DNA from: an uncultured Mucilaginibacter sp.
GTDB taxonomy: Bacteria > Bacteroidota > Bacteroidia > Sphingobacteriales > Sphingobacteriaceae
Assembly (NCBI GenBank): GCA_913775265.1
Contig: CAJYJH010000008.1
Location: forward strand, 1 to 64,000
DNA length: 64,000 nt
Direction of reading: 5' to 3'
The notes under the pieces were generated by a model. That model was not told the DNA's origin. It saw nothing but the letters and a program-made list of their open reading frames with translations, and made no database searches. This document shows positions 9,056-17,845 of the stretch, piece by piece. The position numbers and the translations under genes are program-made. Numbering within the stretch: position 1 is the stretch's first letter; each line of letters starts with the position of its first letter.

Positions 9056-9063
9056 CAAATGTA
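9056..9063 (-). promoter_or_regulatory. -7 promoter box of scpB
   Basis: TACATTTG on the minus strand matches the Bacteroidota TAnnTTTG consensus. The expected transcription start would fall at or next to the scpB ATG (9051). No clear -33 element was found. Confidence 0.4.
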
Positions 9064-9147
9064 ACAAAATGAGGAGTTGTTAAATCTGTAAAACTTATGA
9101 TTAACAAAATTGTAATAGTAATAATCTAATACAAATATTACTTACTT

Positions 9148-9843
9148 ATGAAAACAACGACACAAGAAGATGTTCTTGCTAAAGAGGGAATGGCCAGACG
9201 GTCTTTTCTTAAGTTTGCCGGTGCTGGTGCCATTGCTGCCGGAGTTGTAGCTACTGCTTCGTCTTGCCAAAAACATGGCGGCGTAGTAAGTGATCCAACG
9301 GCAATTGATTTAGGTACAGGCGACTTAGCTGTATTAAATTATGCTTATGCTTTAGAGCAATTAGAAGCAGCGTTTTATACTCAGGTGGTATCAAGCCCAT
9401 ACGCAAACATTACATCAGAAGAAAGAAGCTTTTTGACTGACATTCGCGATCATGAGGTTGCTCACCGTGAATTCTTCAAAGCTGCTTTGGCCGGTAATGC
9501 GATAGGCGCTTTAACACCAAATTTCTCAAAAATTAATTTTGGCGACAGAACTAGTGTATTAAGTTATGCGAAAGCTTTCGAAGATTTGGGTGTTGCTGCA
9601 TACAATGGTGCGGGTTACTTAATTAAAGATCCTAATTATTTAACACTGGCCGGTAAAATTGTATCTGTAGAAGCTCGTCACGCTGCCTTAATACGTCTTT
9701 TGTTAGGCATCGCCATTGAAGAAGATACCATTGTAAACGTTTCCGGAAGTGGTTTGGAACTTTCTCAAACTCCGCAAAAAGTCTTAGATCAGGCTAACCA
9801 GTTCTTGTCTGGTAAACCGCTTATTGCTCCAAACTTAATGTAA
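9148..9843 (+). CDS. Exported ferritin-like domain protein (Ferritin_2 type), Tat/lipoprotein signal
   Basis: A 231-residue protein. The N-terminus has a twin arginine (ARRSFLKFAG), a hydrophobic stretch rich in Ala/Gly and a lipobox-like TASSC near residue 40, so it is probably exported folded by Tat and may be lipidated. The mature part has the four-helix pattern of Ferritin_2 (PF13668) proteins: EQLEAAFY, RDHEVAHREFF, FEDLGVAAY and VEARHAALIR supply Glu and His metal ligands. Plant desiccation-related proteins belong to the same family; the bacterial function is not established. It is 31 bases upstream of a homologous gene, so the two form an operon. Confidence 0.85.
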   Translation: MKTTTQEDVLAKEGMARRSFLKFAGAGAIAAGVVATASSCQKHGGVVSDPTAIDLGTGDLAVLNYAYALEQLEAAFYTQVVSSPYANITSEERSFLTDIRDHEVAHREFFKAALAGNAIGALTPNFSKINFGDRTSVLSYAKAFEDLGVAAYNGAGYLIKDPNYLTLAGKIVSVEARHAALIRLLLGIAIEEDTIVNVSGSGLELSQTPQKVLDQANQFLSGKPLIAPNLM

Positions 9844-9874
9844 TTAATTAGACAGCTATCAAAAACATTTTACT

Positions 9875-10759
9875 ATGAATCTTTTAAATCTGATTGAAGA
9901 TATACAAACTGCAGATCCGGAGTTTAAGGACAGAATCAGTCCGCGCCGTGCTGCTATAAAAAATATAACCAGCTTTGGTACCAAAGTAGCTGCAGCCGCT
10001 CTGCCGTTTGCTTTCAGCACATTATTTAAAAAAGCTTACGGTCAAAGTGCAACTCGTTCGGTTAACGACGTATTAAACTTTGCATTAACTGCCGAAATTG
10101 CTGAGTTGGGTTTATACAACACGGGTCTTGGACGTGCCGGATTAATCCCTAACCAAGACAGAAATGCAATAACGTTATTGCGCGATGTTGAAACTAAGCA
10201 CGTCACTTTTTTAAAGCTCCAACTTGGCAGTAACATCAGTTCAATGAATGCGGCTTTAAGCTTTGCAGCAAACACGCCAAATTTTGATTATACAGGTAAT
10301 AAGGGATCGGCTAACACTTCCACTGCACCATTTCCAACAGTGTTTACTGACTATAACGTATTCTTGGCGGTACTTAATGCATTTGAAGACACTGGTGTGC
10401 GTGCTTATAAAGGACAGGCTCCGTTCTTGCTGGGTAATCAAACGGTATTAACTGCAGCTCTAAACATTCACTCAGTTGAGGCTCGTCATGCTGCGTTTTT
10501 ACGTCGCTTAAGAGCGATCCGTAGCGGTGCTGCCATTAAACCATGGATCACTGGTGATGGTGCCACTGCAAGCGGTGTTGCTTCACCGACTTTGGCTGCA
10601 AATACAGCCGCCGCAGTTTATGCAGGCGAGGCATTAACCACTCAAGCTGGTGTTAACATTGCTGGTTTTGTATCTACCAGCGCTGCTCAGGAGTCTTTTG
10701 ATGAACCGTTGACTACCGATCAAGTGTTGGCTATATTAACCAACTTCATCCGTGCATAA
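9875..10759 (+). CDS. Exported ferritin-like domain protein, second of a pair
   Basis: A 294-residue paralogue of the preceding gene. The N-terminal region has RRAAIKNI followed by a hydrophobic segment ending FKKAYGQSAT, a possible twin-arginine signal with a less typical context. Ligand-bearing helices are again seen: TAEIAELGLYN, DVETKHVTFLK, FEDTGVRAYKG and VEARHAAFLR. An Ala/Thr-rich insert follows before a C-terminal helix. The strongly shared FED-G-xxAY and VEARHAA motifs show that both genes derive from one duplication. They may form a hetero-oligomer (inference). A very long bidirectional terminator follows. Confidence 0.83.
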   Translation: MNLLNLIEDIQTADPEFKDRISPRRAAIKNITSFGTKVAAAALPFAFSTLFKKAYGQSATRSVNDVLNFALTAEIAELGLYNTGLGRAGLIPNQDRNAITLLRDVETKHVTFLKLQLGSNISSMNAALSFAANTPNFDYTGNKGSANTSTAPFPTVFTDYNVFLAVLNAFEDTGVRAYKGQAPFLLGNQTVLTAALNIHSVEARHAAFLRRLRAIRSGAAIKPWITGDGATASGVASPTLAANTAAAVYAGEALTTQAGVNIAGFVSTSAAQESFDEPLTTDQVLAILTNFIRA

Positions 10760-10772
10760 CTTAAAAACACAG

Positions 10773-10823
10773 TTTTCTTAAACGAAAAAAGCGCTTGTCA
10801 AGCGCTTTTTTCGTTTAAGAAAA
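10773..10823. terminator. Bidirectional terminator with a perfect 24-bp stem
   Basis: Arms 10773-10796 and 10800-10823 are perfect reverse complements with a 3-base loop. A and T runs within the stem give U-rich tails in both directions. It separates two convergent genes. Confidence 0.9.
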
Positions 10824-10904
10824 TTTTAAGTTTGATCAATCTCTCGCGGGTATATATTTGATTTTTAAAACGGTTATGTTGTGCCTTTGTGAAAACCAGC
10901 GTTT

Positions 10905-12197
10905 TTAATTACCTGCCATTTGTCCTAAAATCTTTTTTGCCAACTCGTCTTTACCGTCAGTTGGTTCGGTCATTTTCAGTCCAAGTAAATGTGCAATCAT
11001 GGGATAAATATCTACGTTTTCAAACTCATCAATATCAGATTGCTTTTTAAATGCCGGTCCCCAGGCAAAAAAGCTGGCCTTCATTTCGGGTACTAATTTG
11101 GGGTCGTAGCCGTGGGTACCTGGTTTATGTTTGGCATCTGCGCTAAAAACAAAAACGTATGGCGCTTTGGGTACCAATAAGATATCACCTATCCGGTTAT
11201 ATGTATCGTTGGCCTTATCATAATGCCAGTTCGAAGGTGTATTTGTTCTGAGGTAGACATCAAATTGCCCTTGGGTACTGCGCCTCAATTCTTCGTAAGT
11301 GCTTTGAATGGCTTTGATATTGGTGCTATCTTTTGAATAAATTTCAACCAAAACATCCTCGCCGGTTATCCTGAATTTGGCAGTATCGATACTGCCAGGT
11401 ATCATTAAAGGCTCTTTATTTTTTGATTGCAGCATGCCATGGTCTGATACTAAAACAAAGTTGACATTAAGGCCGGTCTGCTTAACTTTTTTCTGCAATT
11501 CGTTAATGGCCGAGTCAATAAACAGAACCGCTTGCCTGGTTTGTGGCGCATCCGGACCAAAGTAGTGGCCAGCATGGTCAACCTGCGGAAAGTATAGGCT
11601 GATAAAATGCGGACGTTTAGTCGGCGGCAATTTTAACCAGTTAATTACTATATTGATACGACTGTTGATGCCAATTTGCTCGTTGTATTTATACCTGTAA
11701 GTAGGGTAGGTACCTTGTATTAGTGCGTCTGAACCTACCCAATAAAAACTGGCGGTTACCATTTTTTGCTTTTCGGCCAGTACCCATAAAGGCGTGCCGC
11801 CGTACCAGCGAGCCTCAATCGCCGTAATGGATTTGGATGAATATGCAGTGTTTAAATTGCGGTCATAAAAACGGTTGCAGACCAACCCGGTGTGAGCCGG
11901 GTATAATCCTGTAGCCAGGGTGTAATGATTTGGAAACGTTATGGACGGGTAGGATGGCAACATAGCCTTAGCCTTTACGCCACTGGCACCTAACTTTAGT
12001 AAATGATGAGCGTTATACTTCTCGGCATAATCATACCGCATGCCATCCACCGAAATTAATATCACGTAAGGCTTTGCCTGCTGCGCTAAACTATTTTCCC
12101 TGCCCGTTATAACCTGTTGCACCGTATCAACATTTTGTGCCAATGCGCAAAAATTGAACGTTAACGTCAGCAACAGTGCAATATAATTCTTCACCAT
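10905..12197 (-). CDS. Exported alkaline phosphatase-superfamily phosphodiesterase (NPP-like)
   Basis: A 430-residue secreted phosphodiesterase of the nucleotide pyrophosphatase group. The signal peptide is MVKNYIALLLTLTFNFCALA. Metal and nucleophile motifs are LISVDGMRYDY (metal Asp), PSITFPNHYTLATG (nucleophile Thr), VDHAGHYFG, LVSDHGM and the C-terminal HGYDP. Substrates of the family include nucleotides and phospholipid headgroups; which applies here is unknown. An upstream in-frame start at 12215 is possible, but a -7 box at 12203-12210 lies between the two, so the start at 12197 is chosen. Confidence 0.88.
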   Translation of the reverse strand: MVKNYIALLLTLTFNFCALAQNVDTVQQVITGRENSLAQQAKPYVILISVDGMRYDYAEKYNAHHLLKLGASGVKAKAMLPSYPSITFPNHYTLATGLYPAHTGLVCNRFYDRNLNTAYSSKSITAIEARWYGGTPLWVLAEKQKMVTASFYWVGSDALIQGTYPTYRYKYNEQIGINSRINIVINWLKLPPTKRPHFISLYFPQVDHAGHYFGPDAPQTRQAVLFIDSAINELQKKVKQTGLNVNFVLVSDHGMLQSKNKEPLMIPGSIDTAKFRITGEDVLVEIYSKDSTNIKAIQSTYEELRRSTQGQFDVYLRTNTPSNWHYDKANDTYNRIGDILLVPKAPYVFVFSADAKHKPGTHGYDPKLVPEMKASFFAWGPAFKKQSDIDEFENVDIYPMIAHLLGLKMTEPTDGKDELAKKILGQMAGN

Positions 12198-12202
12198 CAC
12201 TG

Positions 12203-12210
12203 CAAAGTTA
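12203..12210 (-). promoter_or_regulatory. -7 promoter box of the phosphodiesterase gene
   Basis: TAACTTTG on the minus strand fits TAnnTTTG. It lies about 6 bases before the ATG at 12197, which implies a nearly leaderless message and argues against the more upstream start. Confidence 0.45.
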
Positions 12211-12275
12211 AGCAAACGGGTGCAATAAAAATTTCAGTCAATTATTGCAATGATAAGTGATGGTCGTGAAATCGA

Positions 12276-12509
12276 TTATTCTTCGTACTCTACTTTTACT
12301 TGTACGTAGTTATCGTTGCTAACGGCAGCGTATTGCTTAGGGTTACGAGTAAATTCGGGGTCGGTATCAAGGTAAATATCGGTGATATTCAGTAACTCGG
12401 GTTTGCCGTTAGTGCCCACATTGTAGGTAAAAGGAGACTGTTTATCTAACTGTTGTTTAACTTCCTGATATTGTTTGCCGGTAAGCATTACCATTTTTTC
12501 CGCCTTCAT
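12276..12509 (-). CDS. Small conserved-looking hypothetical protein (77 aa)
   Basis: A 77-residue soluble protein (MKAEKMVMLTGKQYQEVKQQ at the start, EFTRNPKQYAAV later, acidic C-terminus VEYEE). No known domain is recognised. Amino acid composition and a clean ATG support a real gene. It lies alone between the phosphodiesterase and ankyrin genes. Function unknown. Confidence 0.6.
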   Translation of the reverse strand: MKAEKMVMLTGKQYQEVKQQLDKQSPFTYNVGTNGKPELLNITDIYLDTDPEFTRNPKQYAAVSNDNYVQVKVEYEE

Positions 12510-12682
12510 AATCTGTTAGCTTGTTTATGTTTAGAAAGGTTTAACGTTTAAACGAATATAAGTGTTCGTAAAGTCACACAATATCTTGATAGCAAATTTT
12601 TCTTTCCAATCTAAAGTTTGCCGATAGTAGCCAATAATTATTGATATTTAGATTAAAGCGTTGCGAGACGACCATAAAAAGT

Positions 12683-12713
12683 AAAGCCCTCAATCATAAG
12701 ATTGAAGGCTTTA
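12683..12713 (-). terminator. Likely terminator of the ankyrin gene
   Basis: A 12-bp stem with one mismatch (AAAGCCCTCAAT with ATTGAAGGCTTT), followed on the minus strand by an interrupted T run. Confidence 0.6.
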
Positions 12714-12735
12714 AATATATATGGGATGTCGATTT

Positions 12736-13380
12736 TTATATGCTCAGTATTTCGGCTATTTCTGCATAACCGTTGTCGCGTGCTAAGTCGGCAGGAAGTG
12801 AGCCGTCTTCCATGGTTAGGGTTACATCAGCGCCTTCTTCTAAAAGTAATATAAGCATCTCAGGATCACCATGTTTAGCAGCGTAATGAAGTGGAGTAAT
12901 TCCAGTATCATGTTGTACATTTAACTGTACATTGTGCTCTAATAACATACGCACTAAATCCAGGTGATTTCCGGCAACAGCCAAGTGAATAGGGCGGATG
13001 CCTGACTCGCCTTTTAAAGGCTGGTTTACATCAGCACCTTTGTAAATTAAATAACGAGCAGCTTCGTACTGGCCAAAGTAACAAGCCAAGGCCAACGGGG
13101 TAAAGCCATCTTCATTATAAGTATAAACTAACTCAGGGTTAGAGTACACTAAATATGCTAAAATGTCGAATTTTCCGGCTGCAGCAGCTTCAAAAATGTC
13201 TAGTTTATCTATGTATTTAAGTAATACCGAGGTAGCAGCTGGTTTTTTGTAAAAACAAGAAAGCATTAAAGGTGATACACCTTCATCAATAGTTGATTTG
13301 GCCGCATCAGGATTTTGAGCAAGTAATTGATTCAATGCGTTTATATCACCAGTAGTAATTAAGTATTCTAATCGTCCCAT
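12736..13380 (-). CDS. Ankyrin repeat protein
   Basis: A 214-residue protein built almost wholly of about six ankyrin repeats, for example DGFTPLALACYFGQYEAARY and GITPLHYAAKHGDPEMLILL. There is no signal peptide or membrane segment, so it is probably a cytoplasmic protein-binding scaffold. The ATG at 13380 is preferred over a TTG two codons upstream. It is divergent from ftsK with about 90 bases between them. The partner is unknown. Confidence 0.9.
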   Translation of the reverse strand: MGRLEYLITTGDINALNQLLAQNPDAAKSTIDEGVSPLMLSCFYKKPAATSVLLKYIDKLDIFEAAAAGKFDILAYLVYSNPELVYTYNEDGFTPLALACYFGQYEAARYLIYKGADVNQPLKGESGIRPIHLAVAGNHLDLVRMLLEHNVQLNVQHDTGITPLHYAAKHGDPEMLILLLEEGADVTLTMEDGSLPADLARDNGYAEIAEILSI

Positions 13381-13444
13381 ATTCAAGTGTTTGTACTTTA
13401 GTAAATTAAAAACCGTGCCAAATACAAATCTTATCTATTAACTT

Positions 13445-13452
13445 TATATTTG
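13445..13452 (+). promoter_or_regulatory. -7 promoter box of ftsK
   Basis: TATATTTG matches TAnnTTTG, about 20 bases before the ATG at 13473. No clear -33 element. Confidence 0.5.
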
Positions 13453-13472
13453 TACTTTAACTGTTGATAGAG

Positions 13473-16145
13473 ATGCCGCCAAAAGGAAATCAGTTTAAAT
13501 CAAATTCTTTCAGGGATGAAAACCGCCCGCGCCAGGGTACCGGAGCCCGTACGGAGCGCGAGAAAGCGATGAAACGCAAGCTGGAGAATTTGCCAACTTT
13601 TAACTTTGGCGATGGCCGGGCCATAAAAATTGTAGGCCTTTTATGCCTCGTTATCTCTGTGTTTTTCCTCATTGCCTTCACCTCATACTTATTTACGTGG
13701 CAGTCAGACCAAAGCTATGTACTCAAAGCAAATGGTGGCTGGGGTAATCTATTTAAAACGGAACAAGAGCTCTTAGACAATGGCGTTACTAACCCGGTGG
13801 TCGAAAACTGGTTGGGTAAATTAGGGGCATTGCTGGCCAATCAATTTATGTACGAGTGGTTTGGTGTAGCATCATTTATTTTTGTGATGATATTTTTTGT
13901 AATCGGTTACCGTATGCTTTTCAAAGTAAGGTTGTTCCCGATGGGCAAAATGCTGGCCTATTCACTATTCAGTTTGGTGTTTTTTTCTATAGCAATTGGC
14001 TTTTTGCATGGCTTTGTGAGCGATTATGCACATTACCTGGAAGGCGAATTTGGTTACTGGAACACTCGTTTGTTGAATGCTCAGATAGGGCAGGCCGGTA
14101 CCGGTTGTTTGTTGGTGTTTGCAGCTTTAACTGTGCTAATTATTGCCTACAATATTGACTTTAAGCTACCCGAGCGGCCTAAGCGTATTTTAGTAAAACC
14201 TGATTCGGTTGATAAGGTAACGCCTGAAAGCGTCGACTTGGAAGATGAATTGCTGGCCGAACCTGTAGAGTGGCCTCGTGCCAATAACCGGGTAAGGGAT
14301 AACGGCGTTCATACAAGCGTTCCTCCGGCGCGTCCTACCGAACGTTTGCAGCAAGAGCCGATTGGACACGTGGCTACTGTTGAACCTATGGAGCCGGAGC
14401 CTGTTGTGCCTCATGCTGCTGTGTTAAGTAATACTTTGGTTCACGAGCCTATAGTGCTTAGCCCGACCAATACAGCTGTAGCCGACGAGGAGTTAGACGA
14501 TGCCGATGTGCCCGAAGCAGAAGACGAAGTTCCTTTCACGATTGAAGATACCCGCCCACTGCCCGAACTAAGCATTGAGCAGGCACCGGAAGTGTCGGCG
14601 AACGAGTTGGTCGAAAAATTCGGAACTTTTGACCCAAAACTTGATCTTTCTTCTTACAAATATCCGGGCTTGGAATTGCTGGAAAATTATGGAACCAACA
14701 AAGTTAGTGTAGATGCTGGCGAACTGGAAGAAAACAAAAACAAGATTGTAGAAACACTGAACCACTACAATATTGAGATTGATAAAATTAAGGCTACTAT
14801 TGGCCCCACAGTAACGCTTTATGAAATTATACCGGCTCCGGGTGTACGTATATCCAAGATAAAAAACTTAGAAGATGATATTGCTTTAAGTTTGGCCGCT
14901 TTAGGCATCCGTATTATTGCGCCAATGCCGGGTAAGGGTACCATCGGTATAGAAGTTCCAAATCAGCACCCTGAAATGGTTTCGATGCGATCCGTTTTGG
15001 CTACAGAAAAATTCCAGAACACTACCATGGATTTGCCGATAGCTTTAGGTAAAACTATTTCTAATGAAGTGTTTATAGCGGATTTGGCCAAAATGCCTCA
15101 CTTGCTGGTTGCAGGTTCTACCGGTCAGGGTAAATCGGTAGGTATCAACGCTATATTGGTTTCCCTGCTTTATAAACGCCACCCAGCAGAGTTAAAATTT
15201 GTGATGGTCGACCCTAAAAAGGTCGAGCTAACGCTCTTTAGGAAGATTGAGCGCCATTTTTTGGCCAAGCTGCCTGATGAGGCAGATGCAGTTATCACCG
15301 ATACTAAAAAGGTAATCAATACGCTCAATTCTCTTTGTATTGAGATGGATCAGCGCTATGATTTGCTGAAAGATGCGCAGGTACGTAATCTGAAAGAGTA
15401 TAACGCAAAATTCATCAACCGTAAACTTAATCCCGAAAACGGACATAAGTTTATGCCGTTTATTGTACTGGTCGTGGATGAGTTTGCCGACCTGATGATG
15501 ACGGCCGGTAAAGAAGTAGAAATGCCGATAGCCCGTTTGGCACAGCTGGCACGTGCCGTGGGTATACACCTGGTTATTGCTACGCAGCGCCCGTCGGTAA
15601 ACATTATTACGGGTACTATCAAAGCCAACTTCCCGGCACGTCTGGCGTTTAGGGTACAATCTAAAATAGATTCGCGTACTATTCTTGACGCTGGTGGAGC
15701 TGATCAGCTGATTGGTAGAGGTGATATGCTGCTTTCTACCGGTAGTGACTTAATTCGTTTGCAGTGTGCCTTTGTGGATACACCGGAGGTAGAAAAAATT
15801 TCAGATTTTATTGGTAACCAGCGCGGCTACCCAAGCGCCTTTATGCTACCCGAGTACGTAGGCGAAGGTGAAGCCAACAGCCCTAAAGAGTTTGACCCGA
15901 ACGATCGCGATCCGATGTTTGAGGATGCTGCCCGTTTGATTGTTTTGCATCAGCAAGGTTCAACCTCACTGGTTCAGCGTAAACTTAAATTGGGCTACAA
16001 CCGTGCAGGGCGTATTATAGACCAGCTGGAAGCGGCAGGTATTGTTGGTCCATTTGAAGGTAGTAAAGCCCGCGAGGTGTTATATCCGGACGAGTATAGC
16101 TTGGAACGCCACCTGGAAGAGATACAAAAATCTGCACGCGGTTAA
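13473..16145 (+). CDS. ftsK: DNA translocase FtsK/SpoIIIE
   Basis: An 890-residue septal DNA translocase that pumps chromosome ends out of the closing septum and activates XerCD at dif. About four transmembrane helices lie in residues 45-240, followed by a Pro/Glu-rich linker to about 370. The motor has Walker A GSTGQGKSVG, Walker B VLVVDEFADLM and an ATQRPSVNIITG motif. The C-terminal gamma winged helix (LVQRKLKLGYNRAGRIIDQL) reads KOPS-type DNA signals. The start at ATG 13473 is used because the TTG nine bases earlier is a poorer start and the -7 box is close. lolA follows 91 bases later. Confidence 0.95.
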   Translation: MPPKGNQFKSNSFRDENRPRQGTGARTEREKAMKRKLENLPTFNFGDGRAIKIVGLLCLVISVFFLIAFTSYLFTWQSDQSYVLKANGGWGNLFKTEQELLDNGVTNPVVENWLGKLGALLANQFMYEWFGVASFIFVMIFFVIGYRMLFKVRLFPMGKMLAYSLFSLVFFSIAIGFLHGFVSDYAHYLEGEFGYWNTRLLNAQIGQAGTGCLLVFAALTVLIIAYNIDFKLPERPKRILVKPDSVDKVTPESVDLEDELLAEPVEWPRANNRVRDNGVHTSVPPARPTERLQQEPIGHVATVEPMEPEPVVPHAAVLSNTLVHEPIVLSPTNTAVADEELDDADVPEAEDEVPFTIEDTRPLPELSIEQAPEVSANELVEKFGTFDPKLDLSSYKYPGLELLENYGTNKVSVDAGELEENKNKIVETLNHYNIEIDKIKATIGPTVTLYEIIPAPGVRISKIKNLEDDIALSLAALGIRIIAPMPGKGTIGIEVPNQHPEMVSMRSVLATEKFQNTTMDLPIALGKTISNEVFIADLAKMPHLLVAGSTGQGKSVGINAILVSLLYKRHPAELKFVMVDPKKVELTLFRKIERHFLAKLPDEADAVITDTKKVINTLNSLCIEMDQRYDLLKDAQVRNLKEYNAKFINRKLNPENGHKFMPFIVLVVDEFADLMMTAGKEVEMPIARLAQLARAVGIHLVIATQRPSVNIITGTIKANFPARLAFRVQSKIDSRTILDAGGADQLIGRGDMLLSTGSDLIRLQCAFVDTPEVEKISDFIGNQRGYPSAFMLPEYVGEGEANSPKEFDPNDRDPMFEDAARLIVLHQQGSTSLVQRKLKLGYNRAGRIIDQLEAAGIVGPFEGSKAREVLYPDEYSLERHLEEIQKSARG

Positions 16146-16236
16146 ACTTAGCACTGCTTCTGTTGTTCTAACCATCAATCGTAAAAAACATTGAGCCTGA
16201 TCAAGTTCAGGTTATAACAACAGAACGAAATCTTTT

Positions 16237-16911
16237 ATGAAGAAAATATTTGCTTATTTGATGTTAGTCGCTGCACCTGTTTCTACTGCATTTGCGCAGC
16301 AGGATGCCCAGGCCAAAAGTATCTTAAATGGTGTGAGTCAGAAATATCGCTCCTATAATACGGTTAAAAGCGATTTTACCATCAACATTCAAAACCCTCA
16401 GGACAAAGTAAACCAAACGCAATCGGGTACTTTATATACGCAGGCCAAAACCAACAAGTATAAGTTAACCGTTTACGGTAATGCTGCTAAAACGGCTATA
16501 GCTCAGGAAATTACCAGCGACGGCAAAACGCTGTGGACTTATTTGCCTCGCGAAAAGGAAGTACAGGTAAACGATGTTAAGAACAATACCGAGGGTTTGA
16601 ACCCTGCGCAGGTATTTACTATTTACGAAAAAGGGTATAAATACATTTATACCGGTCTGCAAAAGCAAGGTGGCAAAAATTACCAAGCTATCGAACTGAC
16701 ACCGGTTGATGTTAAGCAAAATATATTTAAGGTAAAACTACTGATTGACGCTGCCAAAAAGCAGATTTACAGTGCCCAAATGTTTGATAAGAACGGTAGT
16801 CGTTACCTGTATACCATTAACAGCTTAATCGCTAATCCAACTATTGGTGCTGATGCGTTTACATTTAACAGTAAAGCACATTCCGGCGTTGAAGTAGTAG
16901 ATTTACGATAA
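16237..16911 (+). CDS. lolA: Outer-membrane lipoprotein carrier protein LolA
   Basis: A 224-residue periplasmic carrier that shuttles lipoproteins from LolCDE to the outer membrane. The signal peptide is MKKIFAYLMLVAAPVSTAFA. The mature protein has the LolA pattern: SQKYRSYNTVKSDFTI, ITSDGKTLWTYLPREKEV, then late strands ending AFTFNSKAHSGVEVVDLR. Length is typical. LolA downstream of FtsK is a common pairing in many bacteria. A strong terminator follows. Confidence 0.92.
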   Translation: MKKIFAYLMLVAAPVSTAFAQQDAQAKSILNGVSQKYRSYNTVKSDFTINIQNPQDKVNQTQSGTLYTQAKTNKYKLTVYGNAAKTAIAQEITSDGKTLWTYLPREKEVQVNDVKNNTEGLNPAQVFTIYEKGYKYIYTGLQKQGGKNYQAIELTPVDVKQNIFKVKLLIDAAKKQIYSAQMFDKNGSRYLYTINSLIANPTIGADAFTFNSKAHSGVEVVDLR

Positions 16912-16936
16912 GGAAATATATTACGCGATTATAAAG

Positions 16937-16976
16937 AAAGACGAAGGCCGGGTGATATCATCCGGCCTTCGTCTTT
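16937..16976. terminator. Terminator between lolA and the convergent exported protein gene
   Basis: A 15-bp stem (16937-16951 with 16962-16976, core GACGAAGGCCGG), with A and T flanks allowing use from both sides. Confidence 0.85.
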
Positions 16977-17030
16977 ATAAGACTTTATCGCTGAAGCTTA
17001 ATAGATATATTTCGGTTTTAAGATGAATGA

Positions 17031-17753
17031 TCAATATTCATCAGTGTAGGCATAACCACCTATAAAAATCAGCGTATTTACTGGTTTCATAGGCGGACCT
17101 TCGGCTCCTAAAGCAAACGATGTTTTAACTGTTTTACCATCCTGATAAGTAAACTCAATAGTATGGCCATAAATGCGATAGGTGCCTTGTTTTCCCGATT
17201 TTTTCCATGCACTGGCATTGGATGTCATTACACCTCCGTTGTTGCCCTCGGTAAAATGAGTTGCATCTACAAAATTGATTTTGCTGATGGTTAAAGCGCT
17301 CAGACCGTTACCATAATCTCCGCCACTGCTTCGCTCGTAGGCTCGTTTTATTTTAAGGCTGCCGGTATAGGCATAGGCCGGGAACCAGTTGCCCTCGCCT
17401 AATTTGTAATCGTGGCTTTTGCCTTTGCTATCGGTTAACCAAAAAGTTGATCCCTGTTTTTTCCATTTACCCCAGGCACGTGGGTGTTTAGCTTTGTCGG
17501 CTGCAACATTGAGATTTTCTAAAGCTTCAGCTCCGGCTTCCCAATACTCGCCGTTTTTAAATAATACTACTGGCTCAAAGGTAACGGCAGCCGGATAACC
17601 GCTTACAGCCCTGAAATACCAGCCCTCTACTGCTGGTGCAGCCATAACATGCTTTGGTGATTCAAAGATTCTTAAATATTTAACAGCAAAGGCTGGGGTG
17701 GCAAAGGAAGAGATTAAGAAGGCGACGGTTGCAACCGAATTTCTGAAATGCAT
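17031..17753 (-). CDS. Exported protein of unknown function
   Basis: A 240-residue protein with a signal peptide (MHFRNSVATVAFLISSFATP, cleaved after AFA). The rest is rich in Gly, Tyr, Trp and Lys with alternating hydrophobic strands, for example TYRIYGHTIEFTYQDGKT, suggesting a beta-rich periplasmic or secreted fold. I do not recognise a family. There is no neighbouring gene in the same unit; the next features are a shared terminator and a broken small gene. It could be a calycin-like barrel, but this is a guess. Confidence 0.7.
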   Translation of the reverse strand: MHFRNSVATVAFLISSFATPAFAVKYLRIFESPKHVMAAPAVEGWYFRAVSGYPAAVTFEPVVLFKNGEYWEAGAEALENLNVAADKAKHPRAWGKWKKQGSTFWLTDSKGKSHDYKLGEGNWFPAYAYTGSLKIKRAYERSSGGDYGNGLSALTISKINFVDATHFTEGNNGGVMTSNASAWKKSGKQGTYRIYGHTIEFTYQDGKTVKTSFALGAEGPPMKPVNTLIFIGGYAYTDEY

Positions 17754-17845
17754 AAGCTTGGTTTTTATGTATCAGTTTCAACGACAAAACGCTTTAAATT
17801 GTAGAATGGTTTGAATGAAATTATAGGTAACAGGGATTCTGTTGA

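Noticed and set aside
15228..15659. A 143-codon minus-strand frame inside ftsK
   Set aside because: It is antisense to the conserved FtsK motor, is Cys/Arg/Tyr-rich and matches nothing; it is a shadow of the real gene.
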